This document shows, piece by piece, positions 43,501 to 50,735 of a DNA stretch of 64,000 nt (position 1 is its first letter; the number at the start of each line of letters is the position of its first letter). Source of the stretch: Streptomyces corallincola (lineage in GTDB: Bacteria > Actinomycetota > Actinomycetes > Streptomycetales > Streptomycetaceae); NCBI RefSeq assembly GCF_019104725.1, contig NZ_JAHRXF010000002.1:62001-126000 (forward strand), read 5' to 3'. Made by a program: the position numbers and the translations under genes. A model generated the notes under the pieces. That model was not told the DNA's origin. It ran no database searches and saw nothing but the letters and a program-made list of their open reading frames with translations.

Positions 43501-43883
43501 GCGCCTATGTCGTGGACTTCAAGACCGGCAAGGGCGCGCCCACCGCCGCCGAGGTCGCCCGCCATCCCCAGCTCGCCGTGTACCAGCTCGCGGTGCGCGA
43601 GGGCGCCGTGGACGACGCCCTCGACGGTGTACGCCCCGCACCCGGCGGCGCCGAACTCGTCCACCTCCGCCAGGGCGCACCCGCACGCTCCGGCGGTGAC
43701 ACCCTGCCCCGCACCCAGACCCAGCAGCCCCTGGAGGGCGAGTGGGTCTCCGACCTCCTCGCCACCGCGGCCGGAAAGGTCCTCGACGAACGCTTCACCC
43801 CCACCACCGGCCAGCACTGCGCCCACTGCGCCTTCCGGACCTCGTGCAGCGCGCGGCCGGAGGGCGGGCAGATCATCGAGTAG
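40500..43883 (+). CDS. adnA: AdnA-type ATP-dependent helicase-nuclease subunit
   Basis: An 1127-residue subunit of the actinobacterial AdnAB complex that resects double-strand DNA breaks. UvrD-type motor motifs: Walker A AGPGTGKTT at about 59-67, VYVDEYQDT near 267, MTAHRAKGLEW near 681. The C-terminal RecB-like nuclease has VVDFKTGKG near 1004 and an iron-sulfur-type Cys set ending in HCAHCAFRTSC, the AddB-like cluster. A low-complexity Ala/Glu/Gly insert interrupts the region around 465-500. It is directly followed by the partner subunit gene (71-base gap). The A/B assignment rests on order and the Cys cluster, recalled from mycobacteria. Confidence 0.87.
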   Translation: MSSSPSTRRPPHPQQVRRGTHGAYRLVRTPPETAAPPRLDAAQRSVVDHRTGPLLVLAGPGTGKTTTLVESVAERVGRGTDPERVLVLTFSRKAAVELRDRMALRMGAARAPRATTFHSYCYALLRAHQDSGLHAEPLRLLSGPEQDVTVRELLAGQPELERAGLRHVRWPDELRACLTTRGFADEVRAVLARSRELGLAPDALDAFARSTGRPDWRAAAAFLAEYLDVLDLQGVIDYAELVHRAVLLARRPEVALRLAGQYDAVYVDEYQDTDPAQVRLLRALAGAGRTLVAFGDPDQSIYTFRGADVNGILDFPDAFPRADGRPAPVEVLRTARRSGAGLLAATRLISLRMPLTRLPAEKVRAHREPAPAREGGRAEVLTFPTSGAELDNVADILRRAHLEDGVPWSGMAVLVRAGSRIPVLRRALTAAGVPVDVDGDEAALRHEPAVAPLLTALRVVAEGADSAGGTAPEGAEAAEGAEAAEGAVAEGGALAEEGAGPAYPSWLDPETALTLLTSPLAGMDAADLRRLGRALREEERAGGNALPPPSDELLARALAEPERLVVHEAYAKGAHRLGTLLRDGRARLAAGGTAEEALWELWHRTTWPDRLERAARRGGAAGRNADRDLDAVCALFATAARAEQRTGGRGALNFLAEIDAEDIAADTLTRRAVRPDAVRLMTAHRAKGLEWRVVVVAGVQEGAWPDLRRRGSLLEADRIGRDGLAAPLTPGALLAEERRLFYVAATRARDRLVVTAVKAPAEDGDQPSRFLTELGVEPKDVTHRPRRPLSVAALVAELRATTVDPRVSAPLRDAAAQRLARLAALTDEDGRPLVPTAHPERWWGMFEPTESKVPLRSRDEPVVLSGSALDQLANTCALQWFLGREVKADAPATAAQGFGNVVHVLADEVASGRTAADLDVLMERLDSVWNALAFDAPWKSVQEKENARAALERFLNWHVLDRAGRTTVASEQDFDVTLEAGDFQVRVRGQMDRVETDADGRAYVVDFKTGKGAPTAAEVARHPQLAVYQLAVREGAVDDALDGVRPAPGGAELVHLRQGAPARSGGDTLPRTQTQQPLEGEWVSDLLATAAGKVLDERFTPTTGQHCAHCAFRTSCSARPEGGQIIE

Positions 43884-43954
43884 CGGGTGACCTGCGGCAC
43901 CCCGCCCCGCACCGGGACCGCGATTGTCCGCGCCCCCGATTACCCTCAACCCTC

Positions 43955-46900
43955 ATGCCGCACCGCCTGACCGACCCCGAGCAGCTCAAAGAACTGCTCG
44001 GCATCCCCTTCACCCCGGAGCAGACGGCCTGCATCACCGCGCCGCCCGCCCCGCAGGTGATCGTCGCGGGGGCGGGGTCGGGCAAGACCACGGTGATGGC
44101 GGCCAGGGTGGTGTGGCTGGTCGGCACCGGTCAGGTGGCCCCCGAGCAGGTGCTCGGGCTGACGTTCACCAACAAGGCGGCGGGCGAACTCGCGGAACGC
44201 GTCCGCAAGGCACTGGTCAAGGCGGGCGTGACCGACCCGGACCCCCTGCCCCCGGCCGGGCGGCACCCGCACGGCGACGACACCCGAGACCCCCACGCCC
44301 CGTACCCTCACGTCCCGCACCCCCGCGACCCCGACGACCCGCCCGGCGAGCCGGTGATCTCGACGTACCACTCCTTCGCGGGACGCCTGCTCACCGACCA
44401 CGGTCTCCGGATCGGCCTGGAGCCCGCGACCAGGCTGCTCGCGGACGCCACCCGCTACCAGCTGGCCGCGCGGGTGCTGCGCGAGGCGCCGGGGACGTAC
44501 CCGACGCTGACCCGCCCGTTCGCGGACCTCGTCGGTGATCTGCTGTCGCTCGACTCGGAGCTGGCCGAGCACCTGGTGGACCCGGACCGGCTGCGGGCCT
44601 GGGACGCGGAGCTGCTGGACACCCTGGAGGGCGCCAGGCTCAGCAACGCCGACCTGCGCAAGGTCCCGGAGACGGCCGCCGCCCGCCGTGACCTGACCAC
44701 CCTGGTCGAGCGGTACCGGAGCGCCAAGCGCGCCCGCGACCTGCTGGACTTCGGGGACCAGATCGCGCTGTCCGCCCGGCTGGCCGCCCTGCCCGAGGTG
44801 GGGCGGCTGCTGCGGGAGGAGTTCCGGGTGGTGCTGCTGGACGAGTACCAGGACACCTCGGTCGCGCAGCGGGTCATGCTGTCCGGGCTGTTCGGCGGCG
44901 GCACCGGGCACCCGGTGACGGCCGTGGGCGACCCCTGCCAGGCGATCTACGGCTGGCGCGGCGCCTCGGTCGCCAACCTGGACGACTTCCCCGACCACTT
45001 CCGCCGCGCCGACGGCGGCCCCGCCGCCCGGCACGCGCTCAGCGAGAACCGCCGCAGCGGCGGACGCCTCCTCGACCTCGCCAACGGCCTCGCCGCCCCG
45101 CTGCGGGCGATGCACGCGGGCGTCGAGGCGCTGCGCCCCGCGCCCGGCGCCGAACGCGACGGCATCGTGCGCTGCGCGCTGCTGGAGACGCACGCCGAGG
45201 AGATCGACTGGCTCGCCGGTTCGGTCGCGCATCTGGTGCGCACCGGGACGGCACCGGGCGAGATCGCCGTGCTGTGCCGTACGGCCACGGACTTCGCCCG
45301 CGTCCAGGGCGCCCTGGTGGCGCGGGACGTGCCCGTGGAGGTCGTCGGGCTGTCCGGGCTGCTGCACCTGCCCGAGATCGCGGACCTCGTCGCGGTCTGC
45401 GAGGTGCTCCAGGACCCCGGTGCCAACGCGGCCCTGGTACGGCTGCTGACCGGCCCGCGCTGGCGGATCGGCCCGCGCGACCTGGCGCTGCTCGGCCGCC
45501 GGGCGCGGCTGCTGGTCGCGCACGCGGGCGGGGGCGCCGACGACCCCGACCGGCGGCTCGCCGAGGCGGTCGAGGGGGTCGATCCGGCCGAGGTGATATC
45601 GCTGGCCGACGCCCTGGACACCTTCCTGGACACCCCGGCCGCCGGTCCGTCCGACGGGCTGCCGTTCTCCCCGGAGGCGCGGGTGCGCTTCGCCCGCCTC
45701 GCCACCGAGCTGCGCGACCTGCGCCGCTCCCTGTCCGACCCGCTGATGGACGTCCTGCACCGGGTGCTGGCCGTCACCGGCCTCGAAGTGGAGCTGTCCG
45801 CGTCCCCGCACGCGCTCGCCGCCCGCCGCCGCGAGACCCTGTCCAACTTCCTGGACGTGGCCGCGTCCTTCGCGGCCGGGGACAACGAGGCCACCCTGCT
45901 CGCCTTCCTCGGCTTCCTGCGCACCGCCGCGCAGTACGAGAAGGGGCTCGACAACGCCCTGCCCGGCGGCGAGAACACCGTCAAGGTGCTCACCGCGCAC
46001 CGCTCCAAGGGGCTGGAGTGGGACGTGGTCGTCGTGCCCGGCCTGGTCAACGGCACCTTCCCCAGCGACCGGGGGCGCGAGAAGTGGACCGCGCAACCCC
46101 AGGTGCTCCCACACGCCCTGCGCGGCGACACGGACACCCTCCCGGACCTCGACGGCTGGGACGCCAAGGGCATGAAGGCGTTCCAGGAGGCCATGCGCGA
46201 CCACCAGCACACCGAGGAACTCCGCCTCGGCTACGTCACCTTCACCCGCCCCCGTTCCCTGCTGCTCGGCTCCGGCCACTGGTGGGGCCCCAGCCAGAAG
46301 AAGCGGCGCGGTCCGTCCGGCTTCCTCACCGCCCTGCACGACCACTGCGCCGCCGGGTACGGCGAGATCGAGGTCTGGGCCGAGGAGCCCGCCGAGGACG
46401 CCGGGAATCCCGCCCTGGACGCGGCCGACGCCGAGCAGGTGTGGCCGCTGCCCCTGGACGCCGTCGCCCTCCGGCACCGGCGCGAGGCGGCGGCCGTCGT
46501 CAACCGCCACCTCGACGCCGCCGCCTCCCAGCCCGCCGTCTCCGGCCGACCCGCCCCCGAGGACCCGGACTGGCCGAGCGAGCCCCCGGAGGAGGAGCTG
46601 TACGACCCGTACGACCCGTACGGGCAGGGGGACGACCCGTACGGGGACCCGGACCCCCTCGGGGACGAGCCGCCGTACGAGGACCCGTTCGCGGAGTCAC
46701 CTGATTCACCTGATTCACCTGAGTCACTGGTGTCCCCGGAGCACCCGGTGTCACCTGAGTCCCCGGAGCCCCCGGACGAGGCCCGGACCCCTCGCCCCGC
46801 CGTCCCGCACCAGGCCGGGCCGGCCGTGCACGATCAGCTCACCCCGGAGGAGACCCGTACCGTCGCCTCCTGGGACCGGGACCTCGACGCGCTCGCCGGT

Positions 46901-47587
46901 GAGCTGCTGCGCGCCCGGCAGGCCGTCACCGACGTACCGCTGCCGCCCGCGCTGAGCGCCACGCAGCTCATGCGGCTGGCGGCCGACCCGGACGGGCTCG
47001 CGCGCGAACTCGCGCGCCCCATGCCCGAACCCCCGCGCCCCGCCGCGCGCCGGGGCACCCGCTTCCACGCCTGGGTCGAATCGCGGTACGAGGAACTCCC
47101 CCTGCCCCTGCTGGACCCCGACGACCTGCCCGGCGGCGATGCCGAGATCGCGGACGAGGCGGATCTCGCGGCGCTCAAGGACGCCTTCGAGCGCACCGAG
47201 TACGCCCGGCGCACGCCGTACCGCGTGGAGGCGCCGTTCCAGTTCACCCTGGCCGGACGGGTCGTACGCGGCCGGATCGACGCCGTGTACCGCCACGAGG
47301 GACCCGACGGCGTCCGCTACGAGATCATCGACTGGAAGACCGCCCGCGAACGCACCGCGGACCCGCTCCAGCTCGCCATCTACCGGCTCGCCTGGGCCGA
47401 GCAGCGGGGGGTGCCGCCCGAGTCGGTCACGGCGGGCTTCCTGTACGTGCGTACCGGAGAGGTCGTCCGCCCCGGGAACCTCCCCGGCCGGGCGGCCCTC
47501 GAACGGCTGCTGACCGGCGCCCCCGAACCGGAACCCGCACCCGGACCCGACCCCGCCGACCGGCCGGGCCGGTCCCGCCCGGTGTGA
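43955..47587 (+). CDS. adnB: AdnB-type ATP-dependent helicase-nuclease subunit
   Basis: A 1210-residue partner motor-nuclease. Walker A VAGAGSGKTT lies near 37-47, DEYQDTS near 296, and TAHRSKGLEWD near 682; the C-terminal nuclease has VVRGRIDAVYRHEG and IIDWKTARERT near 1125, so motor and nuclease both look active. Two unusual inserts are seen: a His/Pro/Asp-rich stretch at about 100-130 in the motor, and a disordered acidic linker at about 870-960 with DPYDPYGQGDDPYGD and repeated SPDSPESP units. The latter is encoded by short DNA repeats near 46690-46760. ATG at 43955. Works with AdnA in end resection. Confidence 0.88.
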   Translation: MPHRLTDPEQLKELLGIPFTPEQTACITAPPAPQVIVAGAGSGKTTVMAARVVWLVGTGQVAPEQVLGLTFTNKAAGELAERVRKALVKAGVTDPDPLPPAGRHPHGDDTRDPHAPYPHVPHPRDPDDPPGEPVISTYHSFAGRLLTDHGLRIGLEPATRLLADATRYQLAARVLREAPGTYPTLTRPFADLVGDLLSLDSELAEHLVDPDRLRAWDAELLDTLEGARLSNADLRKVPETAAARRDLTTLVERYRSAKRARDLLDFGDQIALSARLAALPEVGRLLREEFRVVLLDEYQDTSVAQRVMLSGLFGGGTGHPVTAVGDPCQAIYGWRGASVANLDDFPDHFRRADGGPAARHALSENRRSGGRLLDLANGLAAPLRAMHAGVEALRPAPGAERDGIVRCALLETHAEEIDWLAGSVAHLVRTGTAPGEIAVLCRTATDFARVQGALVARDVPVEVVGLSGLLHLPEIADLVAVCEVLQDPGANAALVRLLTGPRWRIGPRDLALLGRRARLLVAHAGGGADDPDRRLAEAVEGVDPAEVISLADALDTFLDTPAAGPSDGLPFSPEARVRFARLATELRDLRRSLSDPLMDVLHRVLAVTGLEVELSASPHALAARRRETLSNFLDVAASFAAGDNEATLLAFLGFLRTAAQYEKGLDNALPGGENTVKVLTAHRSKGLEWDVVVVPGLVNGTFPSDRGREKWTAQPQVLPHALRGDTDTLPDLDGWDAKGMKAFQEAMRDHQHTEELRLGYVTFTRPRSLLLGSGHWWGPSQKKRRGPSGFLTALHDHCAAGYGEIEVWAEEPAEDAGNPALDAADAEQVWPLPLDAVALRHRREAAAVVNRHLDAAASQPAVSGRPAPEDPDWPSEPPEEELYDPYDPYGQGDDPYGDPDPLGDEPPYEDPFAESPDSPDSPESLVSPEHPVSPESPEPPDEARTPRPAVPHQAGPAVHDQLTPEETRTVASWDRDLDALAGELLRARQAVTDVPLPPALSATQLMRLAADPDGLARELARPMPEPPRPAARRGTRFHAWVESRYEELPLPLLDPDDLPGGDAEIADEADLAALKDAFERTEYARRTPYRVEAPFQFTLAGRVVRGRIDAVYRHEGPDGVRYEIIDWKTARERTADPLQLAIYRLAWAEQRGVPPESVTAGFLYVRTGEVVRPGNLPGRAALERLLTGAPEPEPAPGPDPADRPGRSRPV

Positions 47588-47634
47588 CGAACGGCCCGCC
47601 GAGGACGGTCATGCGGGCGGATAGGCTCGTGCGT

Positions 47635-49038
47635 ATGAGCCAGACCCCGGACAGCGCCGTCCGCGCGTACATCGAGCAGCACCGCGCCGCCTTCCTCGAC
47701 GACCTCACCGCCTGGCTGCGCATCCCCTCGGTGTCGGCCCAGCCCGCGCACGCGGACGACGTGCGGCGCAGCGCCGACTGGCTCGCGGAGAGCCTGCGCC
47801 GCACCGGCTTCCCGGTGGTCGAGGTCTGGCCCACGCCCGGCGCGCCCGCCGTGTACGCGGAGTGGCCCTCCGGCGACCCCGGGGCGCCGACCGTCCTCGT
47901 CTACGGCCACCACGACGTGCAGCCCGCCGCCCGCGAGGACGGCTGGGACAGCGAGCCGTTCGAGCCGGAGATCCGCGACGGGCGGCTGTACGCGCGCGGC
48001 GCCGCCGACGACAAGGGCCAGGTGTTCTTCCACACCCTCGGCGTCCGCGCCCACCTCGCCGCCACCGGCCGCGGCGCCCCCGCCGTGAACCTGAAGCTGC
48101 TGGTCGAGGGCGAGGAGGAGTCCGGCTCGCCGCACTTCCGCGCCCTCGTCGAGGAGCGGGCCGCGCGGCTCGCCGCCGACGCCGTGATCGTCTCCGACAC
48201 CGGCATGTGGTCGGCGGACACCCCGACCGTCTGCACCGGCATGCGCGGCCTCGCGGAGTGCGAGATCCGGCTGTACGGCCCCGACCAGGACATCCACTCC
48301 GGCTCGTTCGGCGGCGCCGTGCCCAACCCCGCCACCGCGCTGGCCCGGCTGGTCGCCGCCCTGCACGACGAACACGCCCGCGTCGCCGTACCCGGCTTCT
48401 ACGACGGGGTCGTGGAGCTGACCGACGAGGAACGCGCCCTCTTCGCTGAACTCCCCTTCGACGAGGCGGGCTGGCTGCGTACCGCCCACTCGCACGGCGC
48501 GCACGGCGAGGCCGGGCACACCACCCTGGAGCGGATCTGGGCCCGCCCGACCGCCGAGGTCAACGGCATCGGCGGCGGCTACCAGGGTCCCGGCAGCAAG
48601 ACGATCGTCCCGTCCTCCGCGACCGTGAAACTCTCGTTCCGCCTGGTCGCGGGCCAGGACCCCGACCACATCGAGAAGGCCGTCCGCGCCTGGACCGCCG
48701 GTCAGATCCCGCCCGGCGTCCGGTACGGGATCGAGTTCCGCCCCGCCACCCGGCCCTGCCTCACCCCGCTCGACCACCCCGCCCTGAAGTCGGTGGCCCG
48801 CGCGATGGGCCGCGCCTTCGGACAGCCCGTCCGCTACACCCGCGAGGGCGGCTCGGGTCCCGCCGCCGACCTCCAGGACGTGCTGGGCGCCCCCGTGCTG
48901 TTCCTGGGCATCTCGGTGCCCTCGGACGGCTGGCACGCCCCGAACGAGAAGGTCGAGCTGGACCTGCTGCTCAAGGGCGTCGAGACCTGCGCCCACCTGT
49001 GGACCGACCTCGCCGAGACCTGGCGCCCGGCCACCTGA
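47635..49038 (+). CDS. M20 family dipeptidase
   Basis: A 467-residue zinc metallopeptidase of the M20 family. Metal motifs are VLVYGHHDVQPA (about 88-96), GAADDKGQ (about 122, bridging Asp), LVEGEEESGSPHF (about 156, catalytic Glu and metal Glu), and the distal His in GWHAPNEKVEL near 435; SDTGMW also fits. The inserted dimerisation domain is present. Such enzymes cleave dipeptides such as Cys-Gly or Xaa-His. ATG at 47635 is chosen over an in-frame start at 47584. It lies 47 bases after adnB and may be in the same transcript. Confidence 0.9.
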   Translation: MSQTPDSAVRAYIEQHRAAFLDDLTAWLRIPSVSAQPAHADDVRRSADWLAESLRRTGFPVVEVWPTPGAPAVYAEWPSGDPGAPTVLVYGHHDVQPAAREDGWDSEPFEPEIRDGRLYARGAADDKGQVFFHTLGVRAHLAATGRGAPAVNLKLLVEGEEESGSPHFRALVEERAARLAADAVIVSDTGMWSADTPTVCTGMRGLAECEIRLYGPDQDIHSGSFGGAVPNPATALARLVAALHDEHARVAVPGFYDGVVELTDEERALFAELPFDEAGWLRTAHSHGAHGEAGHTTLERIWARPTAEVNGIGGGYQGPGSKTIVPSSATVKLSFRLVAGQDPDHIEKAVRAWTAGQIPPGVRYGIEFRPATRPCLTPLDHPALKSVARAMGRAFGQPVRYTREGGSGPAADLQDVLGAPVLFLGISVPSDGWHAPNEKVELDLLLKGVETCAHLWTDLAETWRPAT

Positions 49039-49191
49039 CCGGCGGCGCCGTACGGTCCGTACCGCGCGCGGGGCACACTGGAAGCACTGCCCGCCCCGCC
49101 CGCACCCCGGCCACGGACGGCGTCCCCACCCGCACGCCCACCGCACCGACCGCCGAAACCGACCGTTCCTCTGGGGGAGTTGGAAGTACCC

Positions 49192-50136
49192 GTGACCACC
49201 TGGACCGACCACAGCGCCGACCGACCCATCTCGCTGACCGCCCCCGGCGGCATCGACCGCGCCGCCCACCACCGGCTGGACGAGGCCTGGCTCGCGGCGG
49301 CGTGGAGCCACCCCACCACCCGCAGCTTCGTGGTTTCCGGCGGCCAGGTCCTCATCGACGAGACGGCCGACGGCCGGACCGAACTCGTGATGACCCCGTC
49401 CTTCGAGGCGCCGCTCACCGAGGCCCACCGCTACTTCCTCGGCATCGACGAGGACGGCGTCAGCTACTTCGCCCTCCAGAAGGACGCCCTGCCCGGCCGG
49501 ATCGACCAGTCCGCGCGCCCCGCCGGACTGCGCGAGGCCGGGATGCTGCTCTCCCCGCGCGACGTGGGCCTGATGGTGCACGCCGTCGGGCTGGAGAACT
49601 GGCAGCGCACCCACCGCTTCTGCTCCCGCTGCGGCGAGCGCACGGTGATCGCCGCCGCCGGGCACATCCGGCGCTGCCCGGCCTGCGGCGCCGAGCACTA
49701 CCCGCGCACCGACCCGGCGGTGATCATGGCCGTCACCGACGAGGAGGACCGCATCCTGCTCGGCCGCCAGGTGCACTGGCCCGAGGGGCGCTTCTCCACG
49801 CTGGCCGGGTTCGTGGAGCCCGGTGAGGCCGTCGAGCAGTCGGTACGCCGCGAGGTCTTCGAGGAGGCGGGCATCACGGTCGGCCCCGTGGAGTACGTGG
49901 CGAGCCAGCCGTGGCCGTTCCCGTCCAGCCTGATGCTCGGCTTCATGGCCCGCGCCACCTCCACCGAGATCGAGGTGGACGGCGACGAGATCCACGAGGC
50001 CCGCTGGTTCTCCCGCGAGGACCTGCGCGCCGCCTTCGAGTCCGGCGAGGTCCTGCCCCCGTACGGCATCTCCATCGCCGCCCGGCTGATCGAGATGTGG
50101 TACGGCAAACCGCTGCCGGTGCGGAACTTCGTCTGA
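49192..50136 (+). CDS. nudC: NAD+/NADH pyrophosphatase NudC
   Basis: A 314-residue NUDIX hydrolase that splits NADH and can remove NAD caps from RNA. The central zinc ribbon uses CSRC (about 144) and CPAC (about 162), followed by EHYPRTDPAVI. The NUDIX box GFVEPGEAVEQSVRREVFEE spans about 205-227, and SQPWPFPSSLM is the NADH-specific signature of NudC. GTG at 49192 with GGAAG upstream is used; a TTG at 49180 is possible. It is convergent with the mycoredoxin gene. The order NudC-mycoredoxin-UvrD2-WhiB7 is the same as remembered for M. tuberculosis. Confidence 0.93.
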   Translation: MTTWTDHSADRPISLTAPGGIDRAAHHRLDEAWLAAAWSHPTTRSFVVSGGQVLIDETADGRTELVMTPSFEAPLTEAHRYFLGIDEDGVSYFALQKDALPGRIDQSARPAGLREAGMLLSPRDVGLMVHAVGLENWQRTHRFCSRCGERTVIAAAGHIRRCPACGAEHYPRTDPAVIMAVTDEEDRILLGRQVHWPEGRFSTLAGFVEPGEAVEQSVRREVFEEAGITVGPVEYVASQPWPFPSSLMLGFMARATSTEIEVDGDEIHEARWFSREDLRAAFESGEVLPPYGISIAARLIEMWYGKPLPVRNFV

Positions 50137-50194
50137 GGCGTACGGAGGGGTCCCGGGGCGCCGCGGGAGGTTCCGGGGCGCCCCGGAGAACACG

Positions 50195-50230
50195 TCGGCC
50201 TCCGTCCCGGGGGGACCGGGCGGAGGCCGA
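50195..50230. terminator. terminator between nudC and the mycoredoxin gene
   Basis: Arms TCGGCCTCCG (50195-50204) and CGGAGGCCGA (50221-50230) pair perfectly and extend inward by a G:U and two G:C pairs. The two flanking genes converge here. Confidence 0.8.
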
Positions 50231-50260
50231 GGGGGCGCCGAAGCGGCGCGGCGCAGGTGC

Positions 50261-50518
50261 TCAGACGCCGAGCGCGTGCTTCACCTGGGCGAGGCTCGGG
50301 TTGGTCATGACCACCTCGTCGCCGCCGGTGCCGGGCAGTACGCGGACCGTGGGGACGGTCTGGTTGCCGCCGTTGGCCTTCTCGACGAACGCGGCCGACT
50401 CCGGGTCGTGCTCGATGTTGATCTCCGTGAAGGCGATGCCCTCGCGGTCCAGCTGGCTCTTGAGCCGCCGGCAGTAACCGCACCACGTCGTGCTGTACAT
50501 CGTCACAGTGCCCTGCAT
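50261..50518 (-). CDS. mrx1: mycoredoxin (glutaredoxin-like)
   Basis: An 85-residue thiol-disulfide protein that reduces mycothiol mixed disulfides. MQGTVTMYSTTWCGYCRRLK contains the CGYC redox site; NQTVPTVRVL carries the cis-Pro (TVP), and GGDEVVMTNPS the glutathione/mycothiol-binding end. Length and motifs fit Mrx1 well. The ATG at 50518 is clear. It is divergent from uvrD2, with a 217-base gap in which both promoters should lie. Confidence 0.92.
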   Translation of the reverse strand: MQGTVTMYSTTWCGYCRRLKSQLDREGIAFTEINIEHDPESAAFVEKANGGNQTVPTVRVLPGTGGDEVVMTNPSLAQVKHALGV

Positions 50519-50735
50519 GTCTGTCGCGCTCCTCGGAACCGGCTCGGAAGGGGGTGGGACCGGAAGCCCGGCCGGTGGCCGGACCGCCCAGCGGCCACAA
50601 CGCCACCGGCGCCCCGGACATTCCCACCGGGGGTATGCGGCGGCCCATGTGACCCGTACCGCATCGGTACGACAATAGGCCCCCGCCTGTGGACAACCGG
50701 CGCGGCCGTCACGGGCGACCTGGCAGCATGGCGGG

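Noticed and set aside
39729..43949. Very long open frame on the minus strand (about 1400 codons) opposite adnA
   Set aside because: It is a mirror of the highly G/C-biased adnA codons; the translation is Gly/Arg/Val-rich without domains, while the plus strand has complete helicase-nuclease motifs.
47380..50193. Long minus-strand frame opposite the M20 peptidase and nudC genes
   Set aside because: No motifs and low-complexity composition; the opposite strand encodes two clear enzymes.
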